Assembly (NCBI RefSeq): GCF_964355755.1 | Contig: NC_092671.1 | Location: forward strand, 18,748,001-18,812,000 | Reading direction: 5' to 3' | DNA from: Antedon mediterranea | Lineage: Eukaryota > Echinodermata > Crinoidea > Comatulida > Antedonidae | Length of the DNA: 64,000 nt | In this document: piece by piece, positions 60,101 to 60,301 of the stretch | Numbering within the stretch: position 1 is the first letter of the stretch | Layout: each line of letters begins with the position of its first letter | The notes under the pieces: model-generated | What the model saw: the letters and a program-made list of their open reading frames with translations, nothing else | What the model was told of the DNA's origin: nothing | Database searches by the model: none | Made by a program: the position numbers and the translations under genes

Positions 60101-60301
60101 GCAGCTCAGCAAGCCTCACAGTGGGAAGAAGAGCAAGCAGTTGTTACCTTACCCTCTGCAGTAGTTAATAACATCGCTATTGAGATGGATGCCATGGAAG
60201 CCATTCTCAGGAAAGAAAAAGAACTAGAAGAAGCTAGGAGAAAGCTGGAAGTTATCAGAAAAGCCAAATACAAAAATAGACCACCAGAAGATTCAGATTA
60301 A
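76..60301 (+). CDS. TLN: Talin gene, 46 constitutive exons, 5' end outside window
   Basis: Talin binds beta-integrin tails through its FERM head, and binds vinculin, RIAM, KANK and actin through a rod of 13 helical bundles ending in a dimerisation helix. It acts at cell-matrix adhesions. The spliced + strand exons give 2,263 residues colinear with human talin-1 from about residue 282. Visible landmarks are KRWAASPKSF (F3 integrin site), TQFARAYEAIQ (R7), DPPTW (KANK surface), DLDTTIMFATAGTL (R11), ACKVKAD in the C-terminal actin-binding module, and the charged helix KEKELEEARRKLEVIRKAK (DD). All introns are GT-AG and phases match at every junction. F0, F1 and most of F2 must lie upstream. Invertebrates usually have one talin, so TLN1 versus TLN2 is not meaningful here. 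The family call is essentially certain; individual exon edges were placed by hand. Confidence 0.97.
723..1353. mobile_element. TTAA-flanked MITE (631 bp)
   Basis: The left end AGCCCCCTTCCCTACGTTTT and the right end, on the minus strand, AGACCCCTTCCCTGC are inverted repeats; TTAA stands at 719-722 and 1354-1357. The middle is unusually GC-rich with CTAGGCCTA palindromes (1080-1170). No ORF. Confidence 0.8.
1820..1909 (+). CDS. TLN: Talin exon 2: F3 (PTB-like) first half
   Basis: 30 codons, phase 0-0. The peptide EKMRGKNKLVPRLMGITKE matches the basic F3 loop. In human talin this region contains the lysines and Leu325 used for membrane contact and integrin activation; the Leu is kept in KNKLVPR. 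The donor is gtaaag. Confidence 0.96.
2738..2905 (+). CDS. TLN: Talin exon 3: F3 integrin-binding core
   Basis: 56 codons. It contains TTVKRWAASPKSFTLDFGDY; the Arg-Trp pair corresponds to human R358/W359, which contact the beta-integrin NPxY motif. It ends with the F3 C-terminal helix, IGALIAGYIDIILKK. The acceptor is tttatag and the donor gtaagt. The next intron is only 260 bp. Confidence 0.97.
3166..3334 (+). CDS. TLN: Talin exon 4: head-rod linker
   Basis: 56 codons plus 1 nt. It carries the conserved acidic stretch LGMEGDEEATLLEDSVSPAK, then a divergent linker YMHHHSTSVGHGLSGSV. Vertebrate talin has its calpain-2 cleavage site (around Q432) at this point with a Gln-rich VLQQQ stretch. 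That stretch is absent, replaced by a His run. The following intron (374 bp) holds nothing recognisable. Confidence 0.94.
3709..3800 (+). CDS. TLN: Talin exon 5: end of linker
   Basis: 92 nt completing the split Val codon. The peptide VGNNAVTLGEMQRSQQVTIQ continues to HQAPL, a Gln/Ala-rich disordered linker leading to R1. The acceptor is tttttaag and the donor gtatgt. Low sequence constraint makes this the least certain constitutive exon, but phases fit on both sides. Confidence 0.88.
4107..4247 (+). CDS. TLN: Talin exon 6: rod R1, first helix
   Basis: 47 codons, phase 0-0. GLTTAQQALKGTIQRSMSDF matches the start of R1 (human LTSAQQALTGTI). The 3' part of this exon and its donor have been duplicated in tandem in the next intron (see 4360-4543). 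Confidence 0.95.
4176..4543 (+). repeat. 184-bp tandem duplication of the exon 6 3' end
   Basis: Bases 4176-4359 and 4360-4543 are two copies of one unit. Each begins ATGTCAGACTTTGTTGAAGC and includes the exon end, the same donor context (GATCCTgtaagtacatca) and a following GTGTCCCCT-type repeat. The first copy is the real exon 6 end. The second carries an in-frame TAA (4404-4406) in place of the Gln codon CAG and has no matching acceptor. Confidence 0.85.
4360..4462 (+). pseudogene. Decayed duplicate of the exon 6 3' end
   Basis: An exon-like segment nearly identical to 4176-4278, including an intact consensus donor (gtaagt at 4432). CAG to TAA makes it untranslatable in the talin frame, and no acceptor lies immediately upstream. 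It is a young partial exon duplication inside the intron, a potential cryptic donor rather than a usable exon. Confidence 0.75.
4776..4936 (+). CDS. TLN: Talin exon 7: rod R1
   Basis: 53 codons plus 2 nt. It begins VSQQWRQNQIDVQKQHIQSQ (human SKAWRKNKMDESKHEIHSQ) and ends DEIDYNAVGSHVTT. The acceptor is gctag and the donor gtatgt. The next intron (371 bp) shows no recognisable feature. Confidence 0.95.
5308..5464 (+). CDS. TLN: Talin exon 8: rod R1
   Basis: 157 nt completing the split Ile codon. STNLSELTKGVKMLSSLLEK matches human SSNLTEMSRGVKLLAALLE. A Gly/Asp-rich loop DGDGGDD follows, then a helix ending AAEPDSTE. The next intron holds part of a hairpin MITE (about 5597-5675). Confidence 0.95.
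5597..5675. mobile_element. Partial hairpin MITE (TCTACACTATCAAACTTTATG family)
   Basis: The 3' half of the family seen complete at 43539-43706. It has ATATGGTAGTGATATGATG followed by the terminal sequence GTCACATAAAGTTTGATAGT and GTGTAGACA. The left arm is diverged or missing. Confidence 0.65.
5824..5925 (+). CDS. TLN: Talin exon 9: last helix of R1
   Basis: 34 codons, phase 0-0. PRQNLINAANKVGEAQNRLL matches human PRQNLLQAAGNVGQASGELL. It ends DVDPKFQ, the R1/R2 junction. The following 1.2 kb intron contains a candidate 27-nt microexon (6317-6343); the rest is AT-rich and unrecognised. Confidence 0.96.
6317..6343 (+). CDS. TLN: Candidate 27-nt cassette microexon at R1/R2 junction
   Basis: Nine codons (HALIQIRLQ) between an AG (gtcaag) and a GT donor (CAGgtagaa). 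It is phase 0 in a phase-0 intron, so inclusion would keep frame. The upstream pyrimidine tract is weak and there is no homology support. From memory, mammalian TLN1 has a small alternative exon (17b) at about this R1/R2 position. A chance AG/GT pair is quite possible. Confidence 0.25.
7101..7268 (+). CDS. TLN: Talin exon 10: rod R2
   Basis: 56 codons. DALLGLAKAVANATSDLVMK begins R2, and SATQCALHTSQLVACTK matches human AATQCALSTSQLVACTK, one of the best-conserved vinculin-binding helices. The next intron (487 bp) is unremarkable. Confidence 0.97.
7756..7857 (+). CDS. TLN: Talin exon 11: rod R2
   Basis: 34 codons. VVAPTISSPACQEQLVEAAK is nearly identical to human talin. It ends VVDSSK and is followed by a 4.0 kb intron. 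Confidence 0.97.
8970..9569. mobile_element. TTAA-flanked MITE (600 bp)
   Basis: The left end AGGCCAGGTACGGGC and the right end, read on the minus strand, AGCTCAGGTACAGGC form imperfect terminal inverted repeats. TTAA stands immediately outside both ends (8966-8969 and 9570-9573), the target duplication of piggyBac and Kolobok elements. There is no coding capacity. It contains a homopolymer of 16 G (9109-9124). Confidence 0.7.
9109..9124 (+). repeat. Poly-G run, 16 nt
   Basis: Sixteen consecutive G in an otherwise AT-rich intron, inside the 8970-9569 MITE. It is possibly polymorphic or a sequencing length artefact. Confidence 0.9.
11211..11485 (+). mobile_element. tRNA-derived SINE, family 1
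   Basis: The head GAGTGATCAAGTGGTTAAGA resembles a Leu/Ser-type tRNA A box, and a degenerate B box follows near TGTTCAACGTTC. The body has TGTACACATCTGGCTCTTGT, shared with the copy at 16918-17275 and, inverted, with 20880-21178. Confidence 0.75.
11894..12121 (+). CDS. TLN: Talin exon 12: end of R2, start of R3
   Basis: 76 codons. GDAATAVTKALNDLLMHVK closes R2. YEEACDRIMVASERLF then opens R3, a bundle that in vertebrates unfolds first under force and switches RIAM for vinculin. The first R3 core threonine of vertebrates (ILTVT) is replaced here (IMVAS). The donor is gtcagt. Confidence 0.96.
12290..12366 (-). mobile_element. Degenerate tRNA-derived SINE remnant
   Basis: On the minus strand GGGTTCAAATCC is a good B box, preceded by a tRNA-like GGTTGGAAAGCTG segment. 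Only the head is recognisable. The intron (365 bp) is otherwise plain. Confidence 0.4.
12487..12618 (+). CDS. TLN: Talin exon 13: rod R3
   Basis: 44 codons. ATSELVNAIKGEAEAIGEGN and LLNAAKILADATARMVEAAK match human R3 closely. The threonines in LAQAT and LADAT, which line the hydrophobic core in human R3, are kept. The next intron (517 bp) is AT-rich with nothing recognised. Confidence 0.97.
13136..13264 (+). CDS. TLN: Talin exon 14: last helix of R3
   Basis: 43 codons. LVKAAENLRNVTNAAAANAQ matches human LREAAEGLRMATNAAAQNA and retains the third core threonine. It ends KKRVLQQLE, the R3/R4 boundary. Confidence 0.96.
13542..13655 (+). CDS. TLN: Talin exon 15: rod R4
   Basis: 38 codons. NAAKHNVAAATQCIAAAQ (human HAAKQAAASATQTIAAAQ) is followed by a variable polar loop, and the exon ends ALIAECR. 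The acceptor is ttgcag and the donor gtattt. Confidence 0.95.
13749..13912. mobile_element. Hairpin MITE, TCTACACTAT family
   Basis: The ends GTCTACACTATGAAACT and TTTTGATAGTGTAGA are inverted. The inner GTGATGTGCCCAAATATGG is repeated in tandem and appears inverted on the right arm (ATATATGGGCACATCACA). It is a diverged copy of 43539-43706. Confidence 0.75.
14055..14168 (+). CDS. TLN: Talin exon 16: rod R4
   Basis: 38 codons. SVVEHIPELVHGIKSYGTN and MNLINASQNYIQ match the R4 helices (human AVAEQIPLLVQGVRGSQ). The acceptor is tacag and the donor gtatgt. Confidence 0.95.
14423..14557 (+). CDS. TLN: Talin exon 17: rod R4
   Basis: 45 codons. PATKMVSAAKATIPFVSDQA and LQLNKCAKNMATALNDLRTA are close to human R4. 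It is separated from exon 18 by a 93-bp intron, the shortest in the gene. Confidence 0.96.
14651..14779 (+). CDS. TLN: Talin exon 18: R4/R5 boundary
   Basis: 43 codons. AQEACGDLEIDSAMDMI, ending LKLLPLPGET, matches human QEACGPLEMDSAL and LKPLPGET. Confidence 0.96.
15069..15380 (+). CDS. TLN: Talin exon 19: rod R5 (largest exon)
   Basis: 104 codons, the longest exon here. NHTGIAARDTANALRNLTGA matches human NYAGIAARDVAGGLRSLAQ. It ends DANNQQRLAQ. The next intron (404 bp) shows nothing recognisable. Confidence 0.97.
15785..15904 (+). CDS. TLN: Talin exon 20: R5/R6
   Basis: 40 codons. VAKAVSHALNNCVNCLPGQK and VDSALRAVTDASKGL match human talin through DASK. Vertebrates continue with a LLSDSLPPSTGTF loop, so this is a naturally variable loop. 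The following 2.1 kb intron holds a candidate cassette exon (16473-16577) and a SINE. Confidence 0.96.
16473..16577 (+). CDS. TLN: Candidate 105-nt cassette exon in R6
   Basis: 35 open codons in the talin frame, starting RQSMLLKSETVSIPVRMM and ending TVPKGYPAYIYQ, between an acceptor (aataatcag) and a good donor (CAGgtagta). Phase 0-0 matches the intron, so inclusion between exons 20 and 21 would insert 35 residues in a loop that varies among talins. I do not recognise the peptide in other talins. It could be a chance open stretch; G+C content is higher than the flanking intron. Confidence 0.4.
16918..17275 (+). mobile_element. tRNA-derived SINE, family 1 (long copy)
   Basis: GAGTGGCAGAGTGATTAAGG is the A-box region, GTTCTGGTGGTAGAAC follows, then TGTACACATCTGGCTCATGT and GGATTACCCCGGTGTACTGG, the same body as the inverted copy at 20880-21178. 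It lies in the exon 20-21 intron. Confidence 0.8.
17640..17730 (-). mobile_element. Degenerate tRNA-like SINE head
   Basis: On the minus strand CATGGCTGAATAACTGGAGA resembles an A-box region and GGTTACCAGCTCAAACTG a decayed B box. No clear tail; low confidence. Confidence 0.3.
17998..18198 (+). CDS. TLN: Talin exon 21: rod R6
   Basis: 67 codons. YPDTPNRSYPEHQAALSKAA gives the loop and second helix, then SSSKLVTATRGSPTQLSTAS and FTHDFRDMMDAGMGMARAAP. This aligns with human LNQAATELVQASRGTPQDLARA and FGQDFSTFLEAGVEM. Confidence 0.95.
18301..18368 (+). repeat. 17-bp tandem repeat, three perfect units and one degenerate
   Basis: ATAGGTGTGTCCCCTGA occurs at 18301, 18318 and 18335, then a diverged fourth unit. 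It is an expanded piece of the GTGTCCCCT-type dispersed repeat also seen in other introns (4275-4570, 25095-25180, 30980-31140, 51225-51330). Confidence 0.9.
18520..18659 (+). CDS. TLN: Talin exon 22: rod R6
   Basis: 46 codons plus 2 nt. SKEAQSKMVTSLKTISVSSS and KLLLSVKSMSIDPGAANAK match human VVSNLKGISMSSSKLLLAAK. The acceptor is the weak ttattaag. The split Lys codon is completed by the next exon. The intron (508 bp) is plain. Confidence 0.95.
19168..19351 (+). CDS. TLN: Talin exon 23: end of R6, start of R7
   Basis: 184 nt. AVTEAINDLINTFMQAAPGQ, QECDNALRKIATVK and PINDASYFECLDTVIAKSK match human QAPGQKECDNALRELETV and PINDMSYFGCLDSVMENSK. The following 655-bp intron has no recognised feature. 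Confidence 0.97.
20007..20129 (+). CDS. TLN: Talin exon 24: rod R7
   Basis: 41 codons. ALGGSMAGITRNAKDGQLEE and DAVCGLAEAAAQ match human LGEAMTGISQNAKNGNLPE and ALCGFTEAAAQ. Confidence 0.97.
20410..20510 (+). mobile_element. Degenerate tRNA-derived SINE head
   Basis: ATAGCCGAATGGCTGAAGAG resembles a Leu/Ser tRNA A box and GTGGGTTTTGGTCATGC a degenerate B box. It lies in the exon 24-25 intron. Confidence 0.4.
20575..20718 (+). CDS. TLN: Talin exon 25: rod R7 before the R8 insertion
   Basis: 48 codons. SAYLVGISDPSSVAGRPGLV keeps the Gly equivalent to human G1404, part of the KANK-binding surface. TQFARAYEAIQGACNSLL follows. The R8 bundle is inserted after this exon in the protein. Confidence 0.97.
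20880..21178 (-). mobile_element. tRNA-derived SINE, family 1, minus strand
   Basis: On the minus strand the head reads GTGGCCAAGCGGTTAAGACA (a clear A box) and GGGTTCGAGGC (B box), followed by CTGGTGGTAGAACGAG and a body shared with 16918-17275. This is the best-preserved head of the family in the window. Confidence 0.85.
21385..22911 (-). mobile_element. Decayed CR1/L2-like LINE (EN + RT fragments)
   Basis: Minus-strand reading frames show, from high to low coordinate: a basic N-terminal part ending MILGNVRSLSNKIDE (22375-22911), an AP-endonuclease piece with MCFTETWLNNNIIDSE and ESGKKRGGVCFYINKAW (22154-22402), an RT start KPGKSTGPDGIGNRVIKYC (21915-22100), and RT core motifs GTPQGSVISP and YADDT near 21411-21540. 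Most of the endonuclease is deleted and several frameshifts and stops separate the pieces. It is inactive. It lies within the exon 25-26 intron, antisense to talin. Confidence 0.85.
22914..22951 (+). mobile_element. LINE-like 3' tail on the opposite strand
   Basis: GCATTATGTGAATAAA followed by TTGAAC repeats, the style of CR1/L2 3' ends. It reads + while the adjoining LINE body reads -. It could be a separate truncated insertion or the 3' part of an inverted insertion. Confidence 0.45.
23155..23316 (+). CDS. TLN: Talin exon 26: rod R8
   Basis: 54 codons. VLSAATEVAKHTSALCNICR, LASSKTSNPVAKKHFVQSAK and DVANNTANLVKSIK are near-identical to human R8, the bundle that binds RIAM, DLC1 and vinculin and is shielded inside R7. 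Confidence 0.98.
23585..23725 (+). CDS. TLN: Talin exon 27: rod R8
   Basis: 47 codons. ALDGNFSEDNRQKCVASTKP and FASSPEFASVPAEITPQ match human ALDGAFTEENRAQCRAATAP and FASNPEFSSIPAQISPE. The next intron (1.1 kb) is very AT-rich with nothing recognised. Confidence 0.97.
24844..25025 (+). CDS. TLN: Talin exon 28: end of R8, return into R7
   Basis: 60 codons plus 2 nt. AREAMEPIITAGKMMIASSS closes R8. NPKDPPTWQLLANHSKNVSD keeps the Trp and Ser equivalent to human W1630 and S1641 (KANK surface of R7). The split Arg codon is completed after a 2.65 kb intron. Confidence 0.97.
25026..27677 (+). other. 2.65 kb intron between exons 28 and 29
   Basis: Contains a degraded GTGTCCCCT-type repeat (25095-25180) and a family 2 SINE on the minus strand (25482-25776). 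The remainder (25780-27677) is AT-rich with only short fortuitous ORFs. Confidence 0.8.
25482..25776 (-). mobile_element. tRNA-derived SINE, family 2
   Basis: Minus-strand copy of the element at 38405-38700. It shares TAATCAGCGCAAAGTTGTGT, GGGTACCCATTTATACACC and the tail AATAGCGCCTAATGTAATGA. The B box in this copy is GGTTTGAATCC. Confidence 0.85.
27678..27810 (+). CDS. TLN: Talin exon 29: end of R7 / start of R9
   Basis: 133 nt. DRAPGQHECDQAIERINQDI and DLDQASLAAISQSLAP match human DKAPGQLECETAIAALNS and DLDQASLAAVSQQLAP. Confidence 0.97.
27890..27942 (+). repeat. Two-copy short tandem repeat with inverted end
   Basis: GAGTGTGATCACATATC occurs twice in direct succession and is followed by an inverted piece ATCACTCG. 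It lies in the 594-bp exon 29-30 intron, otherwise plain. Confidence 0.6.
28405..28506 (+). CDS. TLN: Talin exon 30: rod R9
   Basis: 34 codons. GYTEQMANSADFIKDSISKV and AGKGQAEKLGHE align with human LHTQMLTAVQEISHLIEPLA and ASQLGHK. R9 is the bundle that masks F3 in autoinhibited vertebrate talin. Confidence 0.94.
28950..29120 (+). CDS. TLN: Talin exon 31: rod R9
   Basis: 57 codons. VLTMANYFDPLTQNSIGAAS, QQQMALLDQTKTVAECALQL and YAAREGGGNPK match human R9 very closely. The intron after it (721 bp) is plain. Confidence 0.97.
29842..29988 (+). CDS. TLN: Talin exon 32: last helices of R9
   Basis: 49 codons. ARHTHSAIEESAEGMKEAVD and GMVAGMMETISKAI match human AAHTQEALEEAVQMMTEAVE and GVVGGMVDSITQAI. 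The donor is gtgagt. Confidence 0.95.
30301..30399 (+). CDS. TLN: Talin exon 33: R9/R10
   Basis: 33 codons. TDDNITEMDGDFVDYQTSMV matches the human SFVDYQTTMVRTAKAIAVTV region. The acceptor is atctag and the donor gtaaaa. Confidence 0.95.
30794..30910 (+). CDS. TLN: Talin exon 34: rod R10
   Basis: 39 codons. VGKSNSDVGELGTLANSLSH and EYANLAHESRGARSNA match human VTKSNTSPEELGPLANQLTSDYGRLASEA. The next intron contains a GTGTCCCCT-type repeat (30980-31140). Confidence 0.95.
30980..31140. repeat. GTGTCCCCT-type dispersed repeat
   Basis: GTGAAACCCTCATTAAGGAG and AGGAGTGTCCCCTAAATAG are inverted-related pieces of the short repeat seen in at least six introns. A shorter piece follows at 31290-31330. 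I cannot assign it to a known family. Confidence 0.6.
31456..31602 (+). CDS. TLN: Talin exon 35: rod R10
   Basis: 49 codons. VGQRIKSSVQDLGRASVDLV and DSLAKRELVDSARSVSEK match human IKHRVQELGHGCAALVTKAG and KKELIECARRVSEK. Confidence 0.96.
31970..32139 (+). CDS. TLN: Talin exon 36: R10/R11
   Basis: 56 codons plus 2 nt. ALTAGSRGTQACINAYSTVS and GIIGDLDTTIMFATAGTLN are almost identical to human. The split Arg codon is completed by exon 37. R11-R12 contain the second integrin-binding site in vertebrates. Confidence 0.98.
32214..32882. mobile_element. Non-autonomous TIR transposon (669 bp)
   Basis: The left end TACCGTACTGACGCGAGTAT and the right end, on the minus strand, TACCATACTGATGCGGGTAT are inverted repeats continuing into AAGCCCA. 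The motif GGGCTTATACCCGAG recurs inside. No coding remnant is seen and the target duplication is unclear. Confidence 0.75.
33355..33538 (+). CDS. TLN: Talin exon 37: rod R11
   Basis: 184 nt. ESILKTAKALVEDTKTLVSG and TRLADVVKLGAATLGGADVE match human EGILKTAKVLVEDTK and TRLADVVKLGAASLGAEDPE. Confidence 0.97.
33824..34342. mobile_element. TTAA-flanked MITE (519 bp)
   Basis: The left end AGATGTATTGTCCCTTTGA and the right end, on the minus strand, AGATGTATTGTCCCTTGAAA are inverted repeats. TTAA flanks both sides (33820-33823 and 34343-34346), as for piggyBac or Kolobok. It has no ORF. Related ends occur at the window start (to about 33) and at 43058-43302. Confidence 0.85.
35125..35722 (-). mobile_element. 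CR1/L2-like LINE, C-terminal fragment and 3' UTR
   Basis: The minus-strand frame 35306-35722 reads RLYSLRKLKQYNIGRDSLFL, YQSVIQSVLSFCCVTWV and NRIVRNASKITG, the post-RT C-terminal region of L2/CR1 proteins. A 3' tail of AATCTGAATC-type repeats ends near 35125. It is truncated at its 5' end and antisense to talin. Confidence 0.85.
35862..36163. mobile_element. Short TIR element (about 300 bp)
   Basis: The left end GAGGGCATGTTCAGATC...GCGTCGTATC is inverted relative to the right end GATACGAAGGGATAAC...GGTCTGAACAGACCTTAAG. The arms are imperfect and the exact borders uncertain. Confidence 0.5.
36634..36697. repeat. Small palindrome
   Basis: TACACTAGGACGATC and its complement GATCGTTATTGTCTTAGTGTA flank a short ATC centre. 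It is probably a tiny MITE remnant. Confidence 0.5.
37258..37383 (+). CDS. TLN: Talin exon 38: rod R11
   Basis: 42 codons. VLLINAVKDVTSALGDLISA and DPSMGQLKNSAK match human VVLINAVKDVAKALGDLISA and DPAVWQLKNSAK. It is followed by the largest intron (7.3 kb), which contains a second copy of this exon's tail as a candidate microexon at 39021-39074. Confidence 0.97.
38405..38700 (+). mobile_element. tRNA-derived SINE, family 2
   Basis: A tRNA-like head with a perfect B box GGTTCGAATCC, then GGCAAGATACTTTACTTACG, ACCCAGGTGTATAAATGGGT and a tail GGCGCTATATAAATCAAGGA. It is the same family as 25482-25776. The tail style suggests a LINE-mobilised SINE. Confidence 0.85.
39021..39074 (+). CDS. TLN: Candidate 54-nt cassette microexon duplicating exon 38 tail
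   Basis: 18 codons LEQYKYQRSMEQLKKSAK, phase 0-0. The acceptor is acatcgcag and the donor AAGgttcga, a weaker match to consensus. The last 30 nt resemble the last 30 nt of exon 38 (SMGQLKNSAK versus SMEQLKKSAK; about 25 of 30 bases the same by eye). Inclusion would put 18 residues before the helix VMVTNVTSLLKTVK while keeping the same residues at the junction; 18 residues equals five alpha-helical turns. The changes are largely conservative, suggesting coding constraint rather than decay. Confidence 0.55.
41160..41655 (-). mobile_element. CR1/L2-like LINE, C-terminal fragment
   Basis: The minus-strand peptides NQVKRVVDWCNENNLFLNVS and TKEMVVEFRK, then after a frameshift MDELKFLGIYISNDLKWHIN and FYRSVIERFITYSLTVWFG, are the region after the RT palm in L2/CR1 proteins. 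It is truncated at both ends. Confidence 0.88.
41930..42620 (+). repeat. Degenerate tandem array, about five units
   Basis: Units starting AAATGTAGTTTAAAAC and followed by TTCCCAGTACAATT and GGTCATTTTGAT recur near 41931, 42110, 42200, 42331 and 42510, spaced roughly 90-180 bp. The last two units share a further 80 bp, including ATGTGC/ACGTGCAG and ATATAACAAACAAAC. Origin unknown. Confidence 0.65.
43058..43302. mobile_element. Diverged TTAA-type MITE
   Basis: The left end AGGTATAGTGTCCCCCC and the right end GGGGGACAATACATCT are inverted and match the ends of the 33824-34342 element. TTAA is present on the right; the left has TTCA. Confidence 0.55.
43539..43706. mobile_element. Near-perfect hairpin MITE (168 bp)
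   Basis: The terminal arms AAGCTTTGTCTACACTATCA and TGATAGTGTAGACAAGGCTT are inverted. Complementarity extends for about 40 bp through AAACTTTATGTGTCAAAAAA, and the inner arms carry GTGCCCATATATGG. It is the most intact copy of a family with pieces at 5597-5675 and 13749-13912. Confidence 0.9.
43853..44353. mobile_element. TA-flanked TIR element (501 bp)
   Basis: The left end GGGAGGTTTCGCAACCATAC and the right end, on the minus strand, GAGAGGTTTCGCAATCTTAC form TIRs that continue imperfectly for about 45 bp. TA lies just outside both ends (43851-43852, 44354-44355). No transposase remnant is visible. Confidence 0.8.
44640..44756 (+). CDS. TLN: Talin exon 39: end of R11 / R12
   Basis: 39 codons. 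VMVTNVTSLLKTVKSVEDEA and RGTRALEATIDAVVQEA match human VMVTNVTSLLKTVKAVEDEA and TRALEATTEHIRQEL. Confidence 0.97.
44757..46086 (+). other. 1.3 kb intron between exons 39 and 40
   Basis: Contains a six-unit TATG microsatellite (45430-45453). The stretch 45480-45860 has several repeats of AACTGAAAG-type words but no assignable element. No exon candidate was seen. Confidence 0.7.
45430..45453 (+). repeat. (TATG)n microsatellite
   Basis: GTATGTATGTATGTATGTAT, about six units. Confidence 0.9.
46087..46266 (+). CDS. TLN: Talin exon 40: rod R12
   Basis: 60 codons. YTPEDLIRSTKPVTVATAKA and GAGNSCKQDDIIAASNLGRT match human TPEDFIRMTKGITMATAKAV and AGNSCRQEDVIATANLSRRA. It ends LLETCR, a helix end. 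The next intron contains candidate microexon a. Confidence 0.97.
47377..47403 (+). CDS. TLN: Candidate 27-nt cassette microexon a (R12)
   Basis: Nine codons GSQPTEDSV between ttttttaattag and a strong donor GTGgtgagg, phase 0-0 in a phase-0 intron. It resembles microexon b (49536-49562) at 19 of 27 positions, and the similarity continues downstream (both have tcactccatgg and ttggacat). Inclusion would extend the inter-helix loop just before exon 41 with polar/acidic residues. Confidence 0.5.
48828..48932 (+). CDS. TLN: Talin exon 41: rod R12 helix
   Basis: 35 codons, about one helix. GAAATAQTPEAKQRTLVAGQ and NCADSYRSLLQNVHL align with human EAAYHPEVAPDVRLRALHYG and ECANGYLELLDHVL. Candidate microexons lie in the introns on both sides. 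Confidence 0.95.
49536..49562 (+). CDS. TLN: Candidate 27-nt cassette microexon b (R12)
   Basis: Nine codons DSETEEYSL between atttatattag and a strong donor TTGgtgaga, phase 0-0. It is paralogous to microexon a by sequence, length, phase and downstream intron. Inclusion would place an acidic insert between NVHL and VIQKPTPE, the loop after the exon 41 helix. Confidence 0.5.
49734..49813. repeat. Inverted repeat around TTGACCAATCA
   Basis: GCAAGTGATTTGACCAATCA and TGATTGGTCAAATTCTC...ACTTGC are inverted. It resembles the core of the TA-flanked MITE at 54539-54719 (both contain CAAGCGA/TAAGCGA and TTGTGATTGGTCAA). Confidence 0.6.
50548..50653 (+). CDS. TLN: Talin exon 42: rod R12
   Basis: 35 codons plus 1 nt. 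VIQKPTPEGKQKLVHYSKRV and GEVVQAAEALK match human LQKPSPELKQQLTGHSKRVAGSVTELIQAAEAMK. Confidence 0.97.
50901..51025 (+). CDS. TLN: Talin exon 43: end of R12
   Basis: 125 nt. GPDWVDPEDPHVVAENELLG and EAAAKKLAMLKPRSRPK match human GTEWVDPEDPTVIAENELLG and EAAAKKLEQLKPRAKPK. The following 1.8 kb intron contains a GTGTCCCCT-type repeat near 51225-51330 and is otherwise unassigned. Confidence 0.98.
52864..52989 (+). CDS. TLN: Talin exon 44: R13 start
   Basis: 42 codons. EADESLNFEEQILEAAKCIA and TSALVKAASAAQKELVLQGK are nearly identical to human R13, the start of the C-terminal actin-binding (I/LWEQ) region. Confidence 0.98.
54539..54719. mobile_element. TA-flanked hairpin MITE (181 bp)
   Basis: The left arm GGGCTTGGTTCTCACTAGAA then CGTAACGCAAGGACGTAA, and the right arm TTACGTCCTTGTGTTGCGTC then GCTAGTGGGAACCACGCTT, are inverted. 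TA flanks both sides. The centre repeats CACAAGCGA in both orientations. Confidence 0.85.
55389..55504 (+). other. Possible alternative terminal exon with poly(A) signal
   Basis: After an AG (taaatatag) the talin frame stays open for 24 codons (ALLVTMLVTPRVLRLRKSLV...) before TAA, with AATAAA at about 55499-55504. If used as a 3' terminal exon after exon 44 it would give talin lacking most of R13 and the dimerisation helix. The peptide is not recognisable and the acceptor tract is modest. Confidence 0.2.
58225..58270 (-). mobile_element. tRNA-like SINE remnant
   Basis: On the minus strand CTGGGTTCCAGTCCCACTGG contains a B box (GGTTCCAGTCC). The remnant abuts the Harbinger-like element, which may have inserted into it. 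Confidence 0.4.
58275..59147. mobile_element. Harbinger-like non-autonomous element (873 bp)
   Basis: The left end GGCCCCGTTTCTGCTGCCAA and the right end, on the minus strand, GGCCCTGTTTCTGCTGCCAA are TIRs. TAA precedes the left end and TAT follows the right, near the TWA target of PIF/Harbinger. Both ends carry iterated ATATACCGTATATATACGGT palindromes. Inside, the + strand reads WTEEITIFAIQLWGEAKVEG and HGNRRDTEIYKSISNKIKAE, a Myb/SANT-like DNA-binding domain typical of the second Harbinger ORF, cut short. A nested TIR copy lies near 58465. Confidence 0.8.
58616..58790 (+). pseudogene. Truncated Myb/SANT-like ORF of a Harbinger element
   Basis: About 55 residues from WTEEITIFAIQLWG through LHGNRRDTEIYKSISNKIKA match the three-helix Myb/SANT-like domain pattern (Trp spacing, GxxRDxxIYKxIS). 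The frame diverges after DLITPK and no start or full-length protein remains. Confidence 0.65.
59601..59846 (+). CDS. TLN: Talin exon 45: R13 actin-binding core
   Basis: 82 codons. DGQWSMGLISAAKKVAAATH and LCEAANSAVQGHASEERLIS match the I/LWEQ block. SAKQVASSTAQLLVACKVKA keeps the KVK equivalent to human K2443-K2445, needed for F-actin binding. The exon ends PMKRLQ. Confidence 0.98.
60056..60301 (+). CDS. TLN: Talin exon 46: R13 end, dimerisation helix and stop
   Basis: 81 codons plus TAA (60299-60301). TAGNAVKRASDNLVKAAQQA closes R13. The DD helix reads KEKELEEARRKLEVIRKAKY, keeping the Arg equivalent to human R2526. The tail KNRPPEDSD differs from vertebrate LPSELRDEH but has a similar length. 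Confidence 0.98.
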   Translation, partial: TAGNAVKRASDNLVKAAQQASQWEEEQAVVTLPSAVVNNIAIEMDAMEAILRKEKELEEARRKLEVIRKAKYKNRPPEDSD

